Shown in pieces: positions 55,700 to 64,000 of a stretch of 64,000 nucleotides of DNA. The stretch covers positions 118,773 to 182,772 of the forward strand of contig RHPI01000385.1 of assembly GCA_009103225.1 (NCBI GenBank), read 5' to 3'. A model generated the notes under the pieces. That model was given only the letters and a program-made list of their open reading frames with translations, searched no databases and had not been told where the DNA came from. Each line of letters opens with the position of its first letter. The stretch's first letter is position 1. The position numbers and the translations under genes were made by a program. Source of the stretch: Chlorokybus atmophyticus (lineage: Eukaryota; Streptophyta; Chlorokybophyceae; Chlorokybales; Chlorokybaceae).

Positions 55700-58627
55700 A
55701 TGGCGGCTCTTACAGGGTTGGCAAGGCTGCAGGCGAGGCTGTTGGCCGCAGGCCGGCTGGCGGCAGCGAGCTGCGGCGGCGAGCAGTCATCATGGGCGGC
55801 AGCTGGGGGTACCGCTGCTGCTACGCGCAGCTGGCATTCGTCGGGAGTTGCTTCTGGGTCGGAGCCCAGGCCTGCTCAGGCAGCAGAGCGGGCTGAGCCC
55901 ACGTTTGCTGAGCCGCAGCTGGCGCAAAGCACCCCTGCAATGACCGCAGCAGATGGTGCCAGATTCACGGCCAGGCTCACACCCAATAAAAGGATCAAGC
56001 TTAGGTACGAGAAATTCAGACCCAAGCAGCAACGTGTTTGAGCTCAACTCGTAAAACTTACCGATGTATGAGCGGCGTGTGGCGCACCTCCCTCAACTGA
56101 GCATGTGGCTGGTTTCCTGCTGCGCTACAATGCCTGGTGCATCTTATATGATGTTGTGCTTTGCTTGGAAGCACTGTCCGAATCGGGAGTGTCATATTTA
56201 TGCATGACTTGGCGGTTGTTTGTGACAATTGGTTGTCGTACAAGCCTCAGCTGGCATTGTGCAATGCGCAATGCGCAATTCTGCTCCCGCATACGGATTG
56301 GAGAGAAGCGCATGCAGTGTGCAATATGTGCAATGCATGTGTGACGCGGACATAACCAGCACTGCAGGTAGCGGCGTAGTCATTGCAATATATCCGTTTC
56401 AACTAGTCGGTGCTTGGTGCTTAGCGCCAGCATCAAACGTGTTATACTACGGTTGCTTCATGTGTATGTATAATGTCCAGTGTTGCCCATGGTCACATTC
56501 TCTGGTCACGCTGCTTGGCCAAAACTGAGACATATAACAGGTTGCAAGCAGCGCTGCAGAATGAACACTTTAGGGATGTAATCAGCATGTTCAGAGATGC
56601 AGTGGACAGTGGACAGCTGTTACCAGACACAGATTGCTACAATTACTACATCATTGCGCTCCTTCGCACTGGGTAAGGCTTCTTACAAAGCCACTTCGCT
56701 GGCGGTTTCAATATTGTCTGTTTACTGACTTGCTACTGCTTGCAGCGCTCATTACACAAAAGGCTTGAGCATGTTGGAGCAGATGAATGCAAATGGCGTT
56801 CCACCATCGCCAACCACGTACAACACGCTGATTAAGATGTGCACGCGGTACAGGGGAGGACAGGTTGCTGAAAAGCTGGTGGCAGAGATGGAAAGTAATG
56901 GCATCAGCCCATTATATCAAGTGTACTCTCAACTCGTTACAGCATTTTGCTTGGACAGCAAGCTTGACAAGGCCATGCGTTACTTCCTGGTGAGTGTTCA
57001 GCACGTCATTAAGATTAGCACGCCACTGTGCTAAGAATGTTATTTGCAGCGCTGAGCAATGAGAGCTCAGACCGTCCGTGTCGTTCAATAGGACATGAAA
57101 AACAAGGGGTTTGTGCCCACCCGGTCGGCATACAATGAACTGGTGCAAAGTTTGGTTCGCGAGCGACAAATGGACACAGCACAGCTGGTCATTCGCCACA
57201 TGCGCGAAGATCGGATGCCTGTAAGCTACATTAGAGCTTGCATGTGATCTTTACTGCGCAGTTGTGTCTGTGATTGGATTTGCACTGTGTGACATTGTTG
57301 ACGGCATGACTGGTGATGCTGCAGATGTCCGTTGCTGCACATGGTGACTTAATATCCCAGGCTGCAGAACTGCACTTGGCTGCACCAATGCACGAATCAC
57401 TTCAAGCTCTTTATGAAGACACTTACTTGTCCATGGATGAGGGCACTATTCAAGCTGTTTTGGGTGCCGCCGTGCGTGCGGTAAGTAAACTTGTTTCAAG
57501 CATGACTTCTTCCTTTACCGACCTCCGCGCAGCGTGTTGAAGGTGGTGTGTATTGTGACAGGCTGACGTAAAGCTTGCAAAACTAGCATGGAACGTGCTG
57601 AAGCGGTCTTTCCAGATGAGCAGAAAGCCGCTTGCCAGCACGTATCATGCGTACATAGCAGCGCTATCAGCTGGCAGAGACTTTGAGGCAGCATTTCCAG
57701 CTCTACAGGAGCTGCTGGCTGATTACCCGGAAGAGCGAAATGAAACCGCATCCCCGTTGCGCCTTGGCAGTCTAGTCAATGCATGTTGCCACAGCTTGGC
57801 CACGATTGACCAAGTAAGCCAGCTTTTGGACCCCCTTGGCGCGAGCATTTCTGACGTGATAGTGTCGCGAATCAATCACTTGGTCAACAACAACTATTGT
57901 GCAATGCAGGCCTATTTCAGCTTGGAGCAGCTCAACCTAAAAGGCAACATTATTGACGTTGCTTGCTTGAATGCCATTGTTGCTGCCTGCGCTCAAGCGC
58001 GTGACATGGATCGAGCATTTCAGACCTTCGATGAGTATGAGCGGACGTTTAATGTTCAGCCAGACTTGGGCACGTTTCATGCTTTGATGTATGGCTGCGG
58101 GCAACTTGGTCAGGTAAGTCAAGCCATAGAGTCTTTCACCTCCACCGTGCAGTCACCTGACTAACATGCACCATTGCAGTCACCTCGCCAACATGCAGTT
58201 GCCCTCTGCACTTTATGTTGGCCTGAAAGCTGTCTGTTGGCAGCCGGACAGTGTGTTTGCACTGTTTGACGATTTGAGAGCTGCGGGCATGGAGCCAACG
58301 GGTACAACATACGATCTGATAGCCGAAGCGTGCTTGGTAGTTGGTGACAATAAGGCGGCTGTTGCCGCGGTTGACGACATGCTGGGTAAAGGCTTGTTTC
58401 CCTCAAGAAGAGTGGTTGTAGCGCTTCTGGACAGGTGTCGCAGGAATGAGGATCAGGAGAGCCTCCAGCACCTTGCTCCCTTGTCTCACAGGTTGAAGCA
58501 TCGTGATTTCTCTGAAACAATTCACCAGCGGCGCGTGGAGATAGAACACCTGGTGGCTAACACCAGCAACGGTCATCTTCATCACGAGCGAAGACCACAT
58601 GGTGGTCGGTACAATGACTACAATTGA
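55700..58627 (+). CDS. Pentatricopeptide-repeat (PPR) protein, organellar
   Basis: PPR proteins bind organellar RNA. Seven exons fit: 55700-56004, 56541-56672, 56746-56989, 57092-57220, 57325-57480, 57562-58113 and 58244-58627 (1902 nt, 633 aa). The N-terminus MAALTGLARLQARLLAAGRL is Arg-rich and amphipathic, as in mitochondrial (or plastid) presequences. PPR-type helical pairs are seen in LLPDTDCYNYYIIALLRTG, VPPSPTTYNTLIKMC, PTRSAYNELVQSLVRER, LASTYHAYIAALSAGRDF, DVACLNAIVAACAQARDMD, TFHALMYGCGQLGQ and EPTGTTYDLIAEACL. No E, DYW or SMR domain follows; the tail is His/Arg-rich (HHERRPHGGR). It is therefore a P-class PPR, probably for RNA stability or ribosome work. Mitochondrial versus plastid location is open. 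Confidence 0.85.
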
Positions 58628-59873
58628 GCTTAACACTGTTGAAGTATGCTGATATCACGTTGGCTAATCCTGCGCCATGCCAGCCTGCATGGAGTCGTGC
58701 GCTTGAACCCAGGCGTAACATGCCTACGTACGGGTGTTGATGTTTTGCTGCGCTGGCATGGTTGATGTGCTTGGACTGTCATGTAGCCATGCTGCGCATT
58801 GCGGAAGCAGACAGGTATGTGGACTGATGGTTTTTCTGGACAAACATGAATGGGCTGCATTGATTTCCAGTGCAAGAGGTAATCTTGTAATTGTTTTTGC
58901 GTTGTGGTCGCAAAGATGGAATTGCTGTGATGCAGACACTGTCCCTCCACTGCTTCGTGCACATGGAATTGAGTGTTGTTTCTCATAAAAGTTTGATGCG
59001 CACAGCAGGGGCAAAGCTCCATCATTCAGTGTACAAAAGAACGACGAGGGAATTGCCTGCGCAACGCATGGTACACGCAATAAACACAACACAGCATTGC
59101 CAGCGGCTGCATGCCACCAGTCAGCGCCACAAATCAACATGCATAAAGCGCTAGAATGCAAGCAATGTGCAAGGCAACAGTAGTAAAGCACACCAAGCAG
59201 GCCAATCACATTACACATCAGCAAACGATTTGGGGGGGCCCAGAGCACAGCCTACTAGACACATACAACTGACTAGACCTAGCGGCACTAACAGGACCAG
59301 CAGGGCAGGGCAGGACAAGGCAAGGAGAGGACTTGCATGCATGTCCTTCACACATACGCACCTTCAACACGACCACCGGGCTTAACTATGCTCACTACTG
59401 CTACCCCACCCTGTTAGCCATGCATGCATGCAACTGGCAGACTCAATCACCTGCACAGCGGCCGTGTGCAGATGTTATCCATTCCTGTGAGCAGGCGCAC
59501 ACGCGCTGTGCACGCGCCTGTGCACCCATCACTTCACTGTTTTTTCAGTGTGGTTAAATCAGCTGTCCCTGGGGAAAACAACCCCATTAATAACCATGGC
59601 GTTCACCTGTCACAACCGCAGGAATACCGCATGGTGCAATTCAACCATGCATGTGTACACATCGAGAGATCTTGCACAGTCTACCATACTATCTCTTGTA
59701 CACTAGTTTTTGACTGGACTAGTGTGCAACAGCAACCACAGGTGCAGTGGCCGTGCGCGCGAATGCGCACCAACACTGGCTGGAACATCTACCGTACCTA
59801 CAAGGTGACAACTATGCCTACTAGTAGCAGCTAACAGAACCATGTCAGATCTTCAACATCACCTTCAACATCA
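58628..59873. other. Intergenic between convergent genes
   Basis: It separates the 3' ends of the PPR and metacaspase genes. Open frames are short and without family resemblance. GCAGGGCAGGGCAGGACAAGG at 59300-59320 is a short G-rich repeat. Confidence 0.4.
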
Positions 59874-61507
59874 TTACAGATAAAACCGACGGTTTAGGTC
59901 AAATGGAGTTGTAGAAGACAGCTGTGGAATCTGCGTAAACCGCTGGCGGCCATTTTGCAGAGCAGATTGCATAGCATCCAACAATAAGAGGTAACTCTGG
60001 CCTTGCCCTCGCTCAATGGCCTCTATGAAACAATACGACATGGCACCCGTCGCCACATTGGTGCCGGAGAGAACGGACGTATCGGCGGATGTCTGGTCAT
60101 CTCTGCAGCCGCTAAAGCAGTAGGCCTCACCGCCCCTTGTGCCCTTGTGGATACCCGGGGTGCTGTGGTCCTCCCAAGCATTGCGCCCGTACTTGTCCCG
60201 GCCCAGGCTCACGTAGGGCAGGTCGAGGGCGGTTCCACTGTGGCAGGCGTCCACGACGCAGTGCAGCCTCGCGTTCAGCACGAGCGGCTTGACCAGAAAG
60301 TCATTGACGGTGTCGTCCACAATCATGCCAGCCATGCGGAAGTCCAGTGGCACGAGGGTCTCGTTGTACCCATCGGCCTCATCCCCTGTGTGGTCCGCCA
60401 CCTGCGAGCCGTGCCCCGAGAACTGGAAAAACAATGAGTCCCCCGCCATGCAACTCTCTGTGAGCCACCGCATCCCTTGCAGAATGTTGAACTTTGTCGG
60501 CAGCTGCAGCGGGTTGGGCTCGTCATCATTCATCATCAGAATGTCCTGCTCCCGAAACCCGAATTTCGTTATCAACAAGTATCGCATGCACTTGGTGTCG
60601 TTAATGCATCCCTGCAGTGCCTGTTGCGTCCCCCTATAGTTGATGCCCACTAACAGGGCCTTCCTGCGCACGGTCCCCGCATAAGGTGCTGCTGGCGGAG
60701 CGTACCCCGGCGCCATGCCGTAGGGAGAAGGCGCAGGCGCAGGTGGTGCGTACGGCGCGGGTACTGGCGGCGCGTACGCTGCTGCGGGTGGCATATATCC
60801 ACCGACAGCAGCCGCCCCACCACTGCAGCAAAAACACCTCTCAGCATTGGAACATGCAAGAACAAAATGACACTGCACGAGAGCTGTAACCCATAGCATG
60901 CACTTGCCCGTGCGTGCAAGGGTTGCCATTCTTCAGCTTGATGCCTGTGCCGTTGCATTTTGAGCATCCCGCTGCACCCCCTCCTGCAGCAGACAATGTG
61001 GCCAATGTTACTCACAATTGTTAGTCACGATTGTACGGCACAAACACACAGCGCACATGGCAAGAAAGAAACCATACACATCACTGGTGGCAAACTACCA
61101 CACCTGCAGCTGGAGGATACGCTGGCGCATAACCTGCCAAGCAAGAACGCAATCTTTAAGCAAGCAAGCTGTATGTAAACCAATGCTCCAGCTACAAGCA
61201 TATTTCGGTAAATAGAACAATAGCAGCGACCCTCATTCCTGAGACTGCTATCCGTCATAAGCTGTAGCACGGACGATGCCAACGACAATACATTGTCAGA
61301 CCACACAGACACAGCACAACTTGACAACACTGCACAACCGCCATCTGTCTTCAACAATGCAAACAGCTGCAACCTGTATGTATACAGAGCGCCTACTCAT
61401 GCAGTACACCCTACTAGAGCGAGGTACAGGTCATCATAAGCATCAGTATCAACATCACCTCCTTGCGGTGGGGGAGGGTAATAAGGCTGCTGTGGGTAGT
61501 ACGACAT
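59874..61507 (-). CDS. Type I metacaspase
   Basis: Metacaspases are Arg/Lys-specific cysteine proteases linked to cell death and protein quality control. Four exons fit: 61507-61459, 61133-61104, 60983-60908 and 60822-59874 (1104 nt, 367 aa). The prodomain is Pro/Tyr-rich (MSYYPQQPYYPPPP) and contains CSKCNGTGIKLKNGNPC, a CxxCxGxG zinc motif of DnaJ type, where plant type I enzymes usually have an LSD1 finger. The p20 part starts KALLVGINYRGT, with catalytic His in FFQFSGHGSQ and Cys in VVDACHSGTAL; p10 ends PFDLNRRFYL. There is no long p20-p10 linker, so it is type I. The intron after 60908 has a GC donor (GCAAGT); only this choice keeps the frame. Confidence 0.92.
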
Positions 61508-61942
61508 GCTTAGAACTCAAGCAGTGAGATCACTCCGCAGCGACCTGGCCGTCAACTACGCAAAATGTGCCCCCGCCTGATCTGATCGGCGATGGCGACA
61601 GCGAGGGCGGCGGCAACGCTGACAACCACAGCGACTAGCACACGAAACTCCAGCCGCCTATCCGCTGCCAAGCAGCAATGAACGGTCGGACGGACGACAG
61701 GACTGCAGCACTCCAGCAGATCACCGCCAACCCAGCCCACGGCAGGTCCACGCCAAGGTCCCCGCCGCCGCCCGCAATGACAAGACCGCCCTCGCCGCCG
61801 CCCTCACAGCCGTACGTGGCAAATTGTACAATCCTAACGTACGAACTTGTAATTTTGGCGTACGAAGCGTGCGGGTCATTGAGCGGCAGCCTGCCGCCTG
61901 CAGGCACAAAGATCTCGCTAAGCCAATGATGACTTGCCGTCC

Positions 61943-62016
61943 ACAATGTCTTTATTAAAAAAAGACATCGTCGACTCAATTCGACACCTACATCATGATT
62001 GAGGTGTCGAGTTGAG
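61943..62016. repeat. Two adjacent hairpins
   Basis: ATGTCTTT and AAAGACAT around 61950-61968 form an 8-bp stem. CTCAATTCGACACCT (61975-61989) and AGGTGTCGAGTTGAG (62002-62016) form a 15-bp stem with one mismatch and a 12-nt loop. Confidence 0.7.
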
Positions 62017-62060
62017 CGCCTCGAGTTGAGTGAATGGAGACAATGAGTGATAACATTACC

Positions 62061-62340
62061 TGTCATGATGCCCCATGCATCGGTGTTGCGTGTCGTTTTC
62101 CGACGACAGACTTCGAGCCGACACCACCTTAACTATAAGAACATTTGTCGCCTAGCAGGCGTCCTACCGGTACTGTGTGTACTCTACTCTACTGTAATGC
62201 CCGTGTCATCAATGCCGTCTCCTACGGTAGCGAGTCGACTTGAGTTTAAGAACTCTAAAGAACGAGGACATGTCATGATGCGCCATATGGGTGTTGTTTG
62301 ACGCTTTCCGGCTACAGACTTAAAGTTACTGCCGCACAGG
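62061..62340. repeat. Diverged direct duplication, 210-bp spacing
   Basis: TGTCATGATG starts copies at 62061 and 62271. Both continue with CCAT, GGTGTTG, a TTTCCG block and ACAGACTT in the same order. Confidence 0.65.
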
Positions 62341-62440
62341 TCACTACAGTCTACCCTCGCTGTAATCACACTCGTTCCTGTGACACCCTCCCAATACAGG
62401 CTACCCCCTTAAAGCTCATACTGTTTATCCTCCACTATCG

Positions 62441-62700
62441 TATGCTCTTGGCGGGGTTATTCGCTTGGCGTTTAAGAGCATAACATGCGCTGTAATGTCC
62501 TGAGCAAAGTATGCTATTCACGCGATGATGCCCATCATCTCGCGCCCATCACGTCATGCGCCCATCACGTCATGCCCATCGCGCCATCATGCTCATTACG
62601 CATCACACCTTGCCCATCACGCTTAAATCATCACGCTCATCACGTTTCATGCCACACCCATTACGCACTATTCCCCCGACCTTTACTCTTATACGAATAT
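62441..62700. repeat. Dispersed repeat copy 2 (TATGCTCTTGGCGGGG, then CATCACG-rich)
   Basis: It is the same family as 53071-53340. Here TATGCTCTT (62441) and AAGAGCATA (about 62474) frame a 42-bp inverted unit, followed by a series of CCCATCACGTCATG words. A weaker relative of the start (AGCGGGGTTATTCTCTTGG) lies near 62808. Confidence 0.65.
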
Positions 62701-63076
62701 TGAAAGAATAACATGAACTGAAAATGTGCTCACTCCGTTGAAGAAAACTCTTTTGAGCATTATTATTTGCATGTATTCCCTTTGGTAATCACATATTCTA
62801 TACCGTTAGCGGGGTTATTCTCTTGGAGCAAAGTCGCTTAACGCCGCCAAGTTACCCCCGCGCAGTTGCCCCTGCTAAGTTAGCGGGGGTAGACTGCAAT
62901 GACAATTTTTAAGTCAACCAATTTACATGTGTCAAAATACGCCTTTTGTGTCGACTGTCACACTTGCTGTAAGGACCAATAGCGCCGATATGGAGCGTCA
63001 TTATTGTTACTGCAAGTTCTACGTCCAAGCATCAAACGGAGTCGGAACCCTTCCTACTAAGGCTCGAATTAGGTAA

Positions 63077-63185
63077 GTCGGGACACAAAACGGGGAAACC
63101 CGGGTCGGGACGCGAAAAACGAGAGGAAAAGGTTGCGTCGGGACGCAAAACACGGCAAGAAAGTGCCGCGTCGGGACATAAAAAC
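63077..63185. repeat. GTCGGGAC repeat with 33-bp spacing
   Basis: GTCGGGA occurs at 63077, 63104, 63137 and 63170 (27, 33 and 33 bp apart), each followed by CRYRAAAA-type sequence. Peptides read through it repeat accordingly and are not genes. Confidence 0.75.
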
Positions 63186-64000
63186 AACGGACGACCCGAT
63201 ATAGTGGTATCAAGTATGGAAGGTGGGGAACGCGATCCGAGGTAATCCCAATTTCCATCGCCGCGTCCCTGCTCAGCCATTACGCGCCGACGATGTTCAT
63301 CACCGTCGACTGGTCATGTCGGCGTCGGCGTGGCTCACGTGAGCCAACCATACTGAACGACGCTCAACGGTCAACTACATTGAAGTCAACTATACTATAT
63401 ATATTCAAGACAATTGGGCTGGCGTTATGTGACATTGATAGTGTGCTTGTTCACACTTCCTATACTTTGCATGTTGGTATAGTGTAGCACACAATGATTG
63501 ATAAGTGTGTCAATATCATTACAAAGTTTTAAATACTTGCACGGCATCACTCTCACATGCATATACATATACATTTATATGAAAAAAACTTGACAGTTGC
63601 AAGCACACAGATATTTACAACTTCAAGTCACATAAATGGAAGAAATGTATTGCAGTCTATACGTGTATAAACGAAGCTTAATCACTTCTACTAATACATT
63701 TAAGTCATTACATAGGATTGAAGGTCACTCACTCCGCGTGTCAACTACTGCACGCACGTGCGTGTGTATGTACATGCACGCATCCGTTGCACGTAGCTGT
63801 ATTTGGGTAGGTATAATTGCGTTATTGTAAGCGGCTGTAAGCTTTACACCCCAGCTAGATGAATTGTTCCTATCTGTGTGTTCGTTATGCTTGTTGTGAG
63901 TGTTTCTTACCTACATTGTGCATGATCCTTTATGTATACTGACGGGTTGTGCCGCACGCTTGAACGCACGCTTAGAGCGCACCCACACTTACACCATCAC

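Larger units (their letters stand above)
61508..64000. other. Non-coding end of the window with several small repeats
   Basis: The promoter of the metacaspase is at the left, in a GC-rich stretch (61560-61830) where short frames on both strands are open but unsupported. The rest holds a hairpin, a diverged duplication, a CATCACG-rich repeat and a 33-bp repeat, listed separately. No gene is visible up to 64000. Confidence 0.4.

Noticed and set aside
61594-61929. Possible plus-strand gene start MATARAAATL and the frame from 61678
   Set aside because: The first frame has no donor before its stop, and the second has no partner exon or family match.
63019-63280. Minus-strand frames with repeated VPT peptides
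   Set aside because: They are translations of the GTCGGGAC repeat.
1-64000. Prokaryotic origin because of the Dcm-type methyltransferase
   Set aside because: All surrounding genes are spliced eukaryotic genes and the methyltransferase gene itself has intron signals.

Overview
This is nuclear DNA of a eukaryote, most likely a green alga (Chlorophyta). Nearly every gene is split by short GT-AG introns (46 to about 700 nt). The best lineage markers are an SBP-box factor with ankyrin repeats and a Cys-rich tail (the layout of algal CRR1), a CASTOR/POLLUX-type ion channel, a small protein with a plastid-type presequence and an organellar PPR protein. GC is near 50%, the hexamer TGCATG is very common, and two N gaps sit in G/C homopolymer runs. 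I saw no rRNA, tRNA or CRISPR.

Layout. 0.6-2.8 kb (-): secreted prosaposin-like protein. 3.9-8.8 kb (+): long disordered protein with internal duplications. 9.0-10.9 kb (-) and 11.1-14.0 kb (+): an unknown acidic protein and a DBP5/DDX19-type DEAD-box mRNA-export helicase, divergent from one promoter that holds a telo-box-like motif. 14.9-17.0 kb (-): reverse-transcriptase relics. 17.06-38.04 kb: one 21-kb LTR retrotransposon insertion with a 5-bp target duplication. Its right part is a decayed chromovirus. Its left and middle part (about 18-32 kb) holds a second, unrelated gene cluster. 39.3-43.9 kb (-): CRR1-like SBP factor. 46.2-51.4 kb (-): CASTOR/POLLUX channel. 54.4-55.2 kb (-) and 55.7-58.6 kb (+): plastid-targeted unknown and PPR protein, divergent. 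59.9-61.5 kb (-): type I metacaspase. The last 2.5 kb and the 53-kb zone carry short non-coding repeats.

The main discovery candidate is the 18.6-31.6 kb cluster. It contains a Plavaka-like DNA transposase (-), a Dcm-type cytosine-C5 methyltransferase with zinc-finger and Tudor-like N-terminal parts (+), a zinc finger-OTU protease gene followed by a RING gene (+), an unknown gene on the left (-) and a small acidic coiled-coil gene on the right (+). Both divergent intergenic regions (20.5-21.0 and 30.4-30.7 kb) carry the same GTACGA-type motif, which ties the genes into one element. I read it as a large DNA transposon with a DNA-methylation and ubiquitin cargo, nested in a chromovirus. Several genes now carry in-frame stops or frameshifts. 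Exon coordinates come from splice signals, reading phase and family similarity. Where exon lengths add up to whole codons across all junctions (helicase, 355-aa unknown, metacaspase, PPR, plastid protein) the models are firm; elsewhere they are approximate.
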